From Alphaproteobacteria bacterium UBA1301 (GTDB lineage Bacteria > Pseudomonadota > Alphaproteobacteria > Micropepsales > Micropepsaceae), in NCBI GenBank assembly GCA_002307725.1, contig DBUB01000010.1:124001-188000 (forward strand): a stretch of DNA of 64,000 nt, written 5' to 3'. Below are positions 47,563 through 56,835 of the stretch, in pieces (position 1 is the stretch's first letter; each line of letters begins with the position of its first letter). Position numbers and translations under genes: made by a program. The notes beneath the pieces were generated by a model. That model was given only the letters and a program-made list of their open reading frames with translations. It was not told the origin of the DNA and ran no database searches.

Positions 47563-48336
47563 ATGAAGAACGTCTTGATCGGTTTTGTCGTTGCCGTTGT
47601 TCTGACCGCCGCTGCGCATGCAGCGGAGCCCACGGGCCAGGAAATCATCGCGTCCGTGGATGCCGGCCGCAATCCGGGGCAGAGCTTTCGCGTCGTCGAC
47701 AACCTCACCGAATATGTCGGCGGTCAGCCGCGCAATTCGATGCAGCTCGTCATCTTCGCCACTCAGAACAAGGCGACGCATCAGTACAATAACTTGATAC
47801 GCTACGTGCTGCCGTCGCGCGACGCCGGCAAGATGGTGCTGTTCAATGGCTCCAACATGTGGTTCTACGATCCGTCGTCGAAGGCTTCCGTCCGCATTTC
47901 GCCGCAGCAGCGCCTGCTCGGTCAGGCCTCCAACGGCGACGTGGCGACGGTCAACCTCGCCAAGGACTACACCGCCAAGCTGCTCGGCGAAGAAAAGCTG
48001 CTCGACGCCGACAAACAGACCCGCGATTGCTGGCACCTGGAGCTCAAGGCCGCCACCGACGAAGCGGTTTACAGCCGGGTCGAATATTGGGTGGAGAAGG
48101 GGACCTATCACCAGATCAAGGGCAAGTTTTTTTCCGACAGCGGACGCTTGTTGAAGATCGCCTATTATCACAAGTTCATGCCGATGCTCGGCCGTCAGGT
48201 CCCGGCGGAAACCATCGTGATCGACTCCGTCAATCAGAATCTGGTCACCACCATGGCGGTTTCCGACATGCGGGCGCAGGACGTGCCGGAGTCGTGGTTC
48301 CAGCGTGATTTCCTGCCGCGCCTGAAGATCGACTGA
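47563..48336 (+). CDS. LolA-like outer-membrane lipoprotein-sorting family protein
   Basis: A 257-residue periplasmic protein with signal peptide (MKNVLIGFVVAVVLTAAAHA). The mature part is beta-rich with the LolA-like pattern: GQEIIASVDAGRNPGQSF, MVLFNGSNMWFYDPSSKASV, CWHLELKAATDEAVYSRVEY, GKFFSDSGRLLKIAYYHKF. Such proteins are half-barrel carriers of lipid or lipoprotein. ATG 47563 follows GAGGATG. Its position between permeases and an outer-membrane barrel suggests it ferries cargo across the periplasm. Confidence 0.82.
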   Translation: MKNVLIGFVVAVVLTAAAHAAEPTGQEIIASVDAGRNPGQSFRVVDNLTEYVGGQPRNSMQLVIFATQNKATHQYNNLIRYVLPSRDAGKMVLFNGSNMWFYDPSSKASVRISPQQRLLGQASNGDVATVNLAKDYTAKLLGEEKLLDADKQTRDCWHLELKAATDEAVYSRVEYWVEKGTYHQIKGKFFSDSGRLLKIAYYHKFMPMLGRQVPAETIVIDSVNQNLVTTMAVSDMRAQDVPESWFQRDFLPRLKID

Positions 48337-49706
48337 TGAAAAAGGCGGTTCTGTTCCTGACGGTTTGTGTGGTGGCGTTTCCCGCCGTGGCGCAGGAGAA
48401 CGACGATCTCGGTCTCATTCCGGGGGCAGTGCAGACGGCCGCGCCGCCCGCGGCCACGGTGCAGGATCGCGGCAAATATGCGTTCGCCAATGCGTTCGGC
48501 TGGTACGGCTATCGCGGTAGCTTCGCGGTTTCGCCGGGCGACGCGATCCCCTCGCGCTGGAACGACCGGGTCAGTGCCGATGCGCTGGTCACCTGGAAAC
48601 TGTCGGACAGCCTGCGCCTGACCGCCAGCGACGTGCTGAGCGCGAGTTTCGCCGACGGCGTCGGGTTTCCGCGCGAGGCCGTGCGCAACGATTTGCGCGA
48701 GCTTTACGCCACCTGGGAAGTTGCGCCGGAAACCTATCTCGAAACCGGCCGCATCAACGTCCGCAACGGCGTCGCGTTCGGCTACAACCCGACCGATTTC
48801 TTCCGCGCCCGCACCTCGGTGGCGCAATCCTCCTCCGATCCTGGCGCGCTCAGGAACAACCGCCTCGGCACGGTGATGCTCCGCGGCCAGCATGTCTTCG
48901 ACGGCGGCTCGCTGGAGCTGATTTACGCGCCGAAGCTGCATAGCCCGGTGCCGATGGGCGGGCTGGCCTATCCGCTCGATCCGAAATTTGACCAGACCAA
49001 TGGCTCCGATCGCGTTCTGGCGAGTTTTTCCTTCGAATGGGAGGATTTCAGCCCGCAAGTCCTGGCTTTTTACGACGCCGGCCGGTTCAAGTTCGGTTTC
49101 AACGCCTCGCATCCGATCGGCAACAGCATCATCGCCTATGCCAGTTGGGCCGGCGGCAATGCGCCGAGCGCGATTGTCGATGCCATCGCCTTCGGCAAGC
49201 GCACCCGCACGCTGCCTGCCACTATGCTCGTGCTACCGCCGGTTTCGACCTCACGCAGCTTCAAGAGCGATGTCTCTGCTGGCGCTTCCTGGAACGGCGA
49301 AGACAAGGAAACCATCAGCGTCGAATACAATTTCCACGAAGCCGGATTGTCGAAGGAGGGCTGGCGTGGTTGGTTTGCCACCGGCGCGAACCCGGCGTTC
49401 GCCTCGCTGATGTGGTATATCCGCGGCTATTCCAGCGACCGCCAGGATCCGATCAGCCAGCATCAAGCCTTCGTGCGTGCCGACTGGACAGAACCGTTCC
49501 ACATCCTGCATGCCGACCTGAGCGGCTATGTGATGACCGATCTGACCGATGGCTCCTGCACCGGTCAGGTGGGGGCGTCCTACGATCTGTCGGATTTCTG
49601 GAGCCTCGGCGCTTATGTCAGTGCCACAACTGGCGGCAAGCGCACCGAATGGGGTTCGCTGAGGAGCTCCACCAGCGCCATCGTTCAACTCGTGCGCTAT
49701 TTTTGA
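48336..49706 (+). CDS. Outer-membrane beta-barrel protein of the ABC operon
   Basis: A 456-residue protein with signal peptide (MKKAVLFLTVCVVAFPAVAQ), alternating amphipathic strands throughout (FSFEWEDFSPQVLAFYDAGR, FKFGFNASHPIGNSIIAYAS) and a terminal aromatic residue (VQLVRYF), as required by the BAM machinery. Its start overlaps the LolA-like stop by one base (TGATG). It resembles DUF1302-like barrels often paired with LolA-like proteins, but I cannot confirm the family. Probably the outer-membrane end point of the system. Confidence 0.75.
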   Translation: MKKAVLFLTVCVVAFPAVAQENDDLGLIPGAVQTAAPPAATVQDRGKYAFANAFGWYGYRGSFAVSPGDAIPSRWNDRVSADALVTWKLSDSLRLTASDVLSASFADGVGFPREAVRNDLRELYATWEVAPETYLETGRINVRNGVAFGYNPTDFFRARTSVAQSSSDPGALRNNRLGTVMLRGQHVFDGGSLELIYAPKLHSPVPMGGLAYPLDPKFDQTNGSDRVLASFSFEWEDFSPQVLAFYDAGRFKFGFNASHPIGNSIIAYASWAGGNAPSAIVDAIAFGKRTRTLPATMLVLPPVSTSRSFKSDVSAGASWNGEDKETISVEYNFHEAGLSKEGWRGWFATGANPAFASLMWYIRGYSSDRQDPISQHQAFVRADWTEPFHILHADLSGYVMTDLTDGSCTGQVGASYDLSDFWSLGAYVSATTGGKRTEWGSLRSSTSAIVQLVRYF

Positions 49707-50103
49707 TGATGCGGCTCGGTTTCGGAACGGACTCTGGGCCGCCTGAGCCGCGGCAGAACGTGTGCGTCGTGACTTATAAGAACACGACTTATTGTTATTA
49801 CAGAAATTCAACATGGGATGCGCAGGATCGCTAGCCTGAAAATATTGGGGACTATCGCGACTGCATTCAATCTGTGCAGATTGCACCAGATGTGTACAAC
49901 GTTATGTGGCAAATGTACCATACTGCGAAAGCAAGTTATGTCATTATCCCATTGAAATTATTGACGAGGTTACTAAGCATACCATTATTGCAGTTTGTAC
50001 ATCGGTACTTCTCGCGACACTTTATGCTTTCTGAAAATCCAGTTTGAGGGGGTGTTCCGGTGTTTAGCGCCGACAGGGGCAGTTTTTTAGAGGGGGCTTT
50101 AAA
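49707..50103. other. AT-rich intergenic region before the autotransporter
   Basis: About 400 bases noticeably richer in A/T than the surroundings. No gene seen. It includes a candidate promoter at 49961 and a good ribosome site (AGGGGG at 50091-50096) for the autotransporter. Confidence 0.5.
49961..49988 (+). promoter_or_regulatory. Candidate sigma-70 promoter of the autotransporter
   Basis: TTGACG and CATTAT separated by 16 bases in an AT-rich context, about 115 bases before the start codon. Confidence 0.4.
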
Positions 50104-53100
50104 GTGTCTAGAAAATCACGAATCCTGAAGGCTGCACTGCGGACAAGTACGGCCGTTCTGGGGCTTGCGGCGACAAGCTTGGCGATATCGCCGTCCTACG
50201 CGATCGTCGGCAACGACAATTACACGCCCGCCCAGCTGGTCGATACGACCAACATCACTGGCGTGGGGCAGATGGTGATCGACGAAGGCAATGGCTACGT
50301 CGGTCTGTGCACGGTGTCGTTGATCAACCCGCGTACGGTGATTTTCGCAGCGCACTGCGTCAACGATGCGGCCGCAAGCAGCTACGGCTCGGCCAACGGT
50401 GGCACCGCGATCGGGTTCGGCTTTCAGGCTTACAATCGGACACCTCTGATCAACTGGCTTACGAGTGACCACCAAACCAGCACGACCGATTATTTCTACA
50501 ACTCCAACTACGTCGTCTATAACGACAAGTCGCTGCTGCTGGGTTCCAGTCTGAACTTTCTCCAGGCCGATATTGCGATGGCGGCCCTCGATACGCCGGT
50601 CACGAACGTACCGACGTGGACGCTATTGTTCTCGCCGCTGACCAGTTCGACGCACGCGACGATCGTCGGCTATGGCAACTACGGTACCGGCTCCGACGGG
50701 TATGTCAGCCTCGACTTCCGCCGCCGCGTTGCCGAGAACACGATCAGCTTCCTCGGTTCGCTGGACGACGTCGACGGCTTCCTGTTCGGCGAGCTGGATG
50801 GTTTGCCGCAGAACCTCTACCAACTCGACTTCAACGATCCCAACTTCAATACTGCGGATGCCAACGAATACGACTTCAACATTTTCCACGACGCGGCGCT
50901 GGCGAAGGAAGCCATCACGGCTCCTGGCGACTCCGGTGGCCCGCTGATTGTCGATCAGTTGTTCTCGACGTCGGTCATCGCGGCCGTGCTGTCCGGTGGC
51001 ACGCGTTACTTTAGCGGCCAAGCGTCGTCCAGTTATGGCACGACGTCGTTCTATCAACCCCTTTACCTGTACTGGGACTGGATCGTCGCCAACAATCCGT
51101 ACAAGTACGTCTCGGCCAAGGCCGGCGACGGCTTATGGAGCGATCCCAGTCATTGGGTCATCGACCTCGATCCCAATTATGTGACGATCGTCGACGGCAA
51201 ATTGGTCAATGCTCTGCCGACCGATGCGGCGCAGGGCATTCCGGATGACGGAACGGTCAACACGCCGAAGTTCGGTCAGGTCTGCTACTACGATATCTGC
51301 CAGGACGTCGCGACCGGCGAGGTAACGGGTACGTCCACCACGGACATCACGTCACAACTCGACGCGCTGAGTGCGCAGTACGACGGCGGCGTGGAGAAAG
51401 TGGCGATAGACGTGATGAGCGATCTGGCCTCGGCGCAAACCAAGGTCTCATCCGCATCGGCGACGACACTGGCTGTTACGAACCTGCTTTCGAAGTATAC
51501 GTCGCACGCCTCGACAGGGACCGTCACGACCTCGCTTGGCTTGCCGGGCACGTCGGGCTTCGTTCCCGACGATACCGATGGCGATGCCACCACCGGTACG
51601 CCGGCCCGCTATTACGACGTGACGCTGTCGGCTGACGGCACGACTATCCTCGACAAGGGGTATGTCACCATTGACCGTCTGACCATCAACGGAGCCAAGA
51701 CCGGTTTGGTGATTGCCTCGGGCGCCGCGATGGGTACTTACATCGACACGACGATGTATGCCGGCAATTTCCGGGTCAACGGTCTCTACGTTTCGGTCGG
51801 TGACATCGCCCTTCTCGGTGGTGTGCTGTCCGGTAACGGTACGGTGGTTTCTCCGGCCACCACTGCGGTGCTCGGCGCTATCGCACCCGGCACGGTGGGT
51901 ACGGTGGGAACGTTGACTCATATCGGTGACGTGGTTCTGTCAAGCGGTTCGGGCCTTCTGATCGACGCCTCCCCCACGGGGAACGACTTGCTCGACGTCT
52001 ACGGCACGCTGTCGCTCAGCGGCACACTCGTCGTGAGCCCGATCAACGGCTATAGACCCAAGTGGCACGCGACCCTGACCGTCGCCAAGGCCGACGTAAT
52101 TGAAAACGCGTTCAACAGCGTGCCCGACACGATCGCCGGCGTGCTGTATCCGGTCGTTTCGACCGTTACGATCCAAACGGCGGACAGTTCCTACGACGCG
52201 GAAGTCGTGACCTTCCAGGCGGCTACGTTTGCGTCGGTTTTGACGGGCGGGACTGCCGATCAGTTGAATGCCGGCGGTCTGCTGGACGCAGCCCGTGACG
52301 CGAGCTACAGCAGAATGTCGAGCGTGTATGACGCCATCGATCCGCTGTACGACCAGCCCTTGAACGATGCGCTGCAAGCTCTAGCGCCGAATGTGACGCG
52401 TGCCATACCTCAGGTCTCGCAGGTGCTTGCCGACGCTCAGTCCGGATTCCTTTGGGAATACCTGGGTGAGATGAACGGTTCCAACGAGGCGAGGGTTGCG
52501 GTTCAGCCCACCGCCTTGAAGCTGGCGATGAATTCGCAGGTTGGGTCTTTTGAGATGCGCAACCTGCTGGCCGGTCTGAGTGACCGTCTCGGCGGAAGCT
52601 CGGTTACAACGGCGTCGGACAGCGGCGCAGCGGCGTCGGACGGCGGCGGTGCCATGGTATTGCCGAAAGGCGTTGGCGTGTTCCTGACGGGTCAGAAGCT
52701 CGATGGTTCGGTCCGACTCGGCGGTTCCAGCGGCAAGGCCGACATCGACGGATTCCTGATTTCAGCGGGTGTCGATTTGCCGGCGACGCAGTACTTCCGG
52801 GTCGGGGCCTCGTTGGCCCTCGGCGAAGCCTTGGCCACCTTGCGCGACCAGGCTGCCACATCCAAGACCTTGACTAGGCAGTTTGCGGTCTACGGTCAGT
52901 ATACGACGGATGAGGGCTATTTCGTGAACGGCTATGCCGGTTACGGTTTCCAGACGATCCACACGCAGCGCAATATCGCGTTCGGCGGTTCGACGTTCGA
53001 TCTGGACGGCAAAACGCATGGCAATACCCCGATCTTCGGGCTCCAGGCCGGGATGGTTATTCCAGACGTGACGAGCGGCATGCTGAAGCCGGCGATCGGC

Positions 53101-53508
53101 ATCCAGTATGGCGAAGTCCGCGTGGCGGAGTATTCCGAAACCGGTGCGGAGGCGGCTTTATCGTTCGGGCAGATCGACAAGAGCCATTTCGATGCACGCT
53201 TCGGCTTCGACGCCGACTGGAATATCACTGTCAGCGAGATTGCGTTTAAGCCGCAGCTTCATGCCTTCCTGGTCACCAATCTTTCCAGTGACAACGCCGG
53301 CATCAAGACGACGTTTGTTGCCTCCAGCGGCGCCACGCCTGCGAACTTCGATCTCTCTGGGAACTCTGCAGTCTGGGCCGATGTCGGCGTGGGTCTCGAA
53401 GCCAACGTTTACGACAATACGTTGCTTGGGTTCCACTTCAGCGCTAATCCGGGCAACGGCGACGCGACCTACACCGCGTTTGGCGGTTCACTGCGCATCA
53501 AGCTCTAA
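50104..53508 (+). CDS. Trypsin-like (S1) serine protease autotransporter
   Basis: A 1134-residue protein. GTG 50104 starts a signal peptide (ending near SPSYA, residue 33). Residues about 35-330 form an S1 peptidase with the full triad: H84 in FAAHCVND, D156 in QADIAMAAL, S277 in APGDSGGPL. A middle region (about 340-800) is Ser/Thr/Gly-rich beta-helix-like passenger (YVTIDRLTINGAKTGLVIAS, LLGGVLSGNGTVVSPATTA). Residues about 850-1134 are an autotransporter beta-barrel ending LRIKL. The enzyme is thus displayed on, or released from, the cell surface. Base composition is somewhat lower in GC than neighbours. Confidence 0.92.
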   Translation: MSRKSRILKAALRTSTAVLGLAATSLAISPSYAIVGNDNYTPAQLVDTTNITGVGQMVIDEGNGYVGLCTVSLINPRTVIFAAHCVNDAAASSYGSANGGTAIGFGFQAYNRTPLINWLTSDHQTSTTDYFYNSNYVVYNDKSLLLGSSLNFLQADIAMAALDTPVTNVPTWTLLFSPLTSSTHATIVGYGNYGTGSDGYVSLDFRRRVAENTISFLGSLDDVDGFLFGELDGLPQNLYQLDFNDPNFNTADANEYDFNIFHDAALAKEAITAPGDSGGPLIVDQLFSTSVIAAVLSGGTRYFSGQASSSYGTTSFYQPLYLYWDWIVANNPYKYVSAKAGDGLWSDPSHWVIDLDPNYVTIVDGKLVNALPTDAAQGIPDDGTVNTPKFGQVCYYDICQDVATGEVTGTSTTDITSQLDALSAQYDGGVEKVAIDVMSDLASAQTKVSSASATTLAVTNLLSKYTSHASTGTVTTSLGLPGTSGFVPDDTDGDATTGTPARYYDVTLSADGTTILDKGYVTIDRLTINGAKTGLVIASGAAMGTYIDTTMYAGNFRVNGLYVSVGDIALLGGVLSGNGTVVSPATTAVLGAIAPGTVGTVGTLTHIGDVVLSSGSGLLIDASPTGNDLLDVYGTLSLSGTLVVSPINGYRPKWHATLTVAKADVIENAFNSVPDTIAGVLYPVVSTVTIQTADSSYDAEVVTFQAATFASVLTGGTADQLNAGGLLDAARDASYSRMSSVYDAIDPLYDQPLNDALQALAPNVTRAIPQVSQVLADAQSGFLWEYLGEMNGSNEARVAVQPTALKLAMNSQVGSFEMRNLLAGLSDRLGGSSVTTASDSGAAASDGGGAMVLPKGVGVFLTGQKLDGSVRLGGSSGKADIDGFLISAGVDLPATQYFRVGASLALGEALATLRDQAATSKTLTRQFAVYGQYTTDEGYFVNGYAGYGFQTIHTQRNIAFGGSTFDLDGKTHGNTPIFGLQAGMVIPDVTSGMLKPAIGIQYGEVRVAEYSETGAEAALSFGQIDKSHFDARFGFDADWNITVSEIAFKPQLHAFLVTNLSSDNAGIKTTFVASSGATPANFDLSGNSAVWADVGVGLEANVYDNTLLGFHFSANPGNGDATYTAFGGSLRIKL

Positions 53509-53533
53509 GGCGCGGACTTGTTTTCTGACGACG

Positions 53534-53567
53534 GGCCTGCGGAAATATCTCCGCAGGCCTGATTTTT
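53534..53567 (+). terminator. Rho-independent terminator of the autotransporter
   Basis: GGCCTGCGGA-AATATC-TCCGCAGGCC, a perfect 10-bp stem with a 6-base loop followed by TGATTTTT, 25 bases after the stop codon. Confidence 0.9.
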
Positions 53568-53774
53568 GGGCCGCGGCCGAGGTGCCATCCCCATCCAGAA
53601 TACTCCATAAAATAACATGAAATCAATATGTTAATCTAATTCTGTGGAAACTGGATCGACCGTGGCGTTGTGAATCCGGCCGGTTTGGTTGCGGCGGGCC
53701 AAAGCAGAAATTGTTCGATCGTCAGCTTGGGGTTATGAGTAGCGCGACCGGCGCTGCGCCAGCCCAACACAGGT

Positions 53775-54392
53775 GTGAATTTGAAAATCAAGCTCCATAA
53801 AAACGACCTACCGGACGGCCTCGATCTCGGCCCGGTGGTGGCGATCGATACCGAGACCCTTGGCCTCAACCTATTCCGCGACCGGCTTTGCCTGGCGCAG
53901 ATGTCCGCCGGCGATGGTATTTGCCATGCGGTGCAGTTCGCGCCGGGGGCTTATGCGGCGCCCAATCTGAAGCGCATGCTGACCGATCCTGCCAAGCTCA
54001 AGCTGTTCCATTTCGCCCGCTTCGACATCGCAATGTTCCGCCAGTACTTGGGTGTGGTGACGGCCCCGGTCTACTGCACCAAGCTGGCGTCGAAGCTGGT
54101 GCGCACCTACACCGACAAGCACGGTCTCAAGGATCTGGTGCGCGAGCTACTAAGTGTCGATCTCAACAAAGAGCAGCAAAGCTCCGATTGGGGGGCGCCG
54201 GAATTGACCGAGCGGCAGCTTGCCTATGCCGCGAATGACGTTGCCTACCTCCATCGTCTAAAGGAGGTGCTCGACACCATGCTGGCGCGGGAGCACCGCA
54301 CCGAGCTGGCAAAGGCCTGCTTCGATTTCCTTCCGGCCCGGGTGGAACTCGATCTGAAGGGCTGGCCAGAGGTCGACATCTTCGCCCACTGA
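53775..54392 (+). CDS. RNase D-like 3'-5' exonuclease
   Basis: A 205-residue DEDDy-type exonuclease: exo I AIDTETLGLN, exo II FHFARFDIAMF, exo III YAANDVAYLHRL (tyrosine). It lacks the HRDC domains of full RNase D, as do the short alphaproteobacterial versions. Start is GTG 53775 (next codon-level alternative TTG 53781). Probably in structured RNA trimming. It precedes the kdsD-lpt block. Confidence 0.9.
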   Translation: MNLKIKLHKNDLPDGLDLGPVVAIDTETLGLNLFRDRLCLAQMSAGDGICHAVQFAPGAYAAPNLKRMLTDPAKLKLFHFARFDIAMFRQYLGVVTAPVYCTKLASKLVRTYTDKHGLKDLVRELLSVDLNKEQQSSDWGAPELTERQLAYAANDVAYLHRLKEVLDTMLAREHRTELAKACFDFLPARVELDLKGWPEVDIFAH

Positions 54393-54592
54393 AACAAATT
54401 TAATATTGTGGTTCAAATATTTACGCCGATAGACGCAGGTGCCTTGAACCGCGGCTTGGATTTGGCCACACTTGGCATGAATTTCGCTTAAACCGCCGCT
54501 CCTCGCGACAATGGGCGGCGTTCGACAACAACTGAGCTGGGTCTGCGCGCGCCAGCAACGCGCCGAAGACTAGTTCCGTAACGGGTGCTTTC

Positions 54593-55591
54593 ATGGGTTC
54601 CGCGATTCTTGAGGATGTGGTGCCGGCGCATGGCGATCTGGCTGTGGCGCGGCGGGTGATTGACGCCGCCGGCGAGGCGGTACGGCTGCTCGCCGACAGT
54701 CTGGGTCCGGAGTTCACCAAAGCCGTCGACATCCTCAAGGCCGCCAAAGGGCGAGTGATTGTCAGTGGCATCGGCAAATCGGGCCACATCGCCCGTAAGA
54801 TCGCGGCGACCATGGCGTCCACCGGCACGCCGGCCCATTTCGTCCATCCGTCCGAGGCCAGCCATGGCGATCTCGGCGAGATCACCCGTAACGACGCGCT
54901 TCTGATCCTGTCCTGGCGCGGCGAGACCACCGAGCTTTCCGACCTCATCGTCTATGCCAAGCGGTTTCGTATTCCGCTAATCGGCATGGCCTGGAATCCG
55001 GAGTCGACCCTGCTCAAGGCGGCTGATGTGGCGCTGGTGCTGCCGCATGTGCGCGAGGCCTGTCCGCACGGTCTGGCGCCGACGACGTCCACCACGCTGA
55101 TGATCGTGCTCGGCGATGCGCTGGCCATGGCGTTGATGGAGCGGCGCGATTTCTCGCTCGATGCTTATCGCAACCTGCATCCGGGCGGTTCCTTGGGCCG
55201 CGCCTTGATCCGGGTGCGCGATCTGATGCATGGCGCCGACGAACTGCCGCTGGCCCGCAAAGAGACTCCGTTGCGCGAGGCCATCGCGGTGATGGAAAAG
55301 CACAATTTCGGCTGCGTCGGTCTCACCGATGGCACTGGCGCGCTGGCCGGCATCATCACCGACGGCGATTTGCGCCGCCGCTTCGACCAGAACCTTCGCG
55401 ATGCCAAGGCGGCCGATGTGATGACCAAAAATCCCAAGACCGTGCGCTCCGACCAGTTGGCGGCCGAGGCGCTGGCTCTGATGAACGACAAGACGATCAC
55501 GCAGCTTTTTGTGCTCGATCCCGCGGCCACGTCGGCGGGACCCGTCGGTATCCTCCACATCCATGACTGCCTCAAGGCGGGGCTGCGATGA
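54593..55591 (+). CDS. kdsD: Arabinose-5-phosphate isomerase KdsD (KpsF/GutQ family)
   Basis: A 332-residue enzyme with an N-terminal SIS domain (VIVSGIGKSGHIARKIAATM, HPSEASHGDLGEI) and two C-terminal CBS domains (from about residue 210: TPLREAIAVMEKHNFGCVGL, and VRSDQLAAEALALMNDKTIT). It converts ribulose-5-P to arabinose-5-P for Kdo, the inner sugar of LPS. Overlaps lptC by ATGA, first gene of the LPS export operon. Confidence 0.93.
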   Translation: MGSAILEDVVPAHGDLAVARRVIDAAGEAVRLLADSLGPEFTKAVDILKAAKGRVIVSGIGKSGHIARKIAATMASTGTPAHFVHPSEASHGDLGEITRNDALLILSWRGETTELSDLIVYAKRFRIPLIGMAWNPESTLLKAADVALVLPHVREACPHGLAPTTSTTLMIVLGDALAMALMERRDFSLDAYRNLHPGGSLGRALIRVRDLMHGADELPLARKETPLREAIAVMEKHNFGCVGLTDGTGALAGIITDGDLRRRFDQNLRDAKAADVMTKNPKTVRSDQLAAEALALMNDKTITQLFVLDPAATSAGPVGILHIHDCLKAGLR

Positions 55592-56289
55592 CCCGCAAGG
55601 ACCTGGTCCGTAGCGCCGTCGCACAAGAAATGCCGCCGTCGGCGCAAAGCGCGCGCGACTGGTCGGATCGCCAGCGTCTGCGGGCTACCGAGGCGCTGCG
55701 GTATTCCCGCTTCGTCAGCGTGATGAAAAAGATTCTGCCGGTCGGTGCGATCGTCCTGATGGGGTCGGTGGTGGCCTATTCGGTGATGCCGCGCCACAAC
55801 GACAAATACATGGCGCTGCAGCAGAGCGGCAATCTCGCCCGCGATCTGACCATGACCAAATCGAGCTTCACCGGCACCGACGAGAAGGGCAATCCCTTTA
55901 AGGTCACGGCGGCCGAAGTGATTCAGGACCCGAAGGCGAAGAACACCCTGCGCGCCGAGCTCAAGCAGATCGACGCCGACATGCAGTTCGAGAACAAGAG
56001 CTGGGTCAACGCCACTGCGGGACACGGCTGGATTGATAGCGAAAGCGGCGTTTTGAAGCTCGATGGCGGCCTCTCAGTGTTCACCGATAACGGCTATGAG
56101 ATGCACACCAAGAGTGCCACGGCCCTGATCAAGGCCAACATTCTTGAAGGTTCCGAAGGCGTGACCGGCCACGGCCCCACCGGCCAATTCAGCGCCGACC
56201 GGTTTCATTTCGACCGGGCGAAAAAACAGGTGAGGCTTTGGGGTCATGTTCACATGATCCTTTATCCGCAGAAGGCGAAGAGACGATGA
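55588..56289 (+). CDS. lptC: LptC, LPS export bridge component
   Basis: A 233-residue protein with a single N-terminal membrane anchor (ILPVGAIVLMGSVVAYSVM, residues about 49-67) and a periplasmic beta-jellyroll (DLTMTKSSFTGTDEKGNPF, GVLKLDGGLSVFTDNGYEMH). It joins LptB2FG to LptA. Starts in the kdsD stop (ATGA) and overlaps lptA the same way. Confidence 0.9.
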   Translation: MTRKDLVRSAVAQEMPPSAQSARDWSDRQRLRATEALRYSRFVSVMKKILPVGAIVLMGSVVAYSVMPRHNDKYMALQQSGNLARDLTMTKSSFTGTDEKGNPFKVTAAEVIQDPKAKNTLRAELKQIDADMQFENKSWVNATAGHGWIDSESGVLKLDGGLSVFTDNGYEMHTKSATALIKANILEGSEGVTGHGPTGQFSADRFHFDRAKKQVRLWGHVHMILYPQKAKRR

Positions 56290-56795
56290 GGGGCACACTC
56301 GCAGTCCTGCTCGTGGCCGGCATCTTGACCGGTGCCGGTTGGGCTCAGCAGAAGGCCGTCACCAAGGGCATGAGCAATCCCAACGCGCCGATCGATCTTT
56401 CGGCCGATGCCATGGCCGCCGATCAGAATACCGGGATGGTCGTCTACACCGGCAACGTCATCGTCCATCAGGGCGAGGTGAAGCTCAGGGCCGACAAGAT
56501 GCGCGCCAAGCTGGTCGGCGACAATCCGAGCCACCTCTACGCCGACGGGCGGGTGGTGGTCGATGCGCCGTCCGGGATCGCGACGGGGGATGTCGGGGTC
56601 TATGACGTCGCGCCCCGCCTCGTCACCCTCACCGGCAATGTTGTGCTTACCAAGGACAAGAACGTGCTGCGCGGCCACAAGCTGGTGGTGAATCTGGTCA
56701 CCGGCCAGGCGACGCTCGACGGCGGTCAGGGCAAGACCCGCCGCGTGCAGGCCCTGTTCACCCCGAAAAACGACAACGGCAGTCAAAATCCTTAG
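56286..56795 (+). CDS. lptA: LptA, periplasmic LPS transport protein
   Basis: A 169-residue protein: signal peptide (MRGTLAVLLVAGILTGAGWA), then the OstA jellyroll, PIDLSADAMAADQNTGMVVY, TGNVIVHQGEVKLRADKMRA and LTGNVVLTKDKNVLRGHKLV. ATG 56286 lies in the lptC stop. It carries LPS across the periplasm between LptC and LptD. Confidence 0.92.
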   Translation: MRGTLAVLLVAGILTGAGWAQQKAVTKGMSNPNAPIDLSADAMAADQNTGMVVYTGNVIVHQGEVKLRADKMRAKLVGDNPSHLYADGRVVVDAPSGIATGDVGVYDVAPRLVTLTGNVVLTKDKNVLRGHKLVVNLVTGQATLDGGQGKTRRVQALFTPKNDNGSQNP

Positions 56796-56835
56796 GTTTC
56801 ACAATTTCTTTAGCACAAACAGGCACAGTTCTCGC

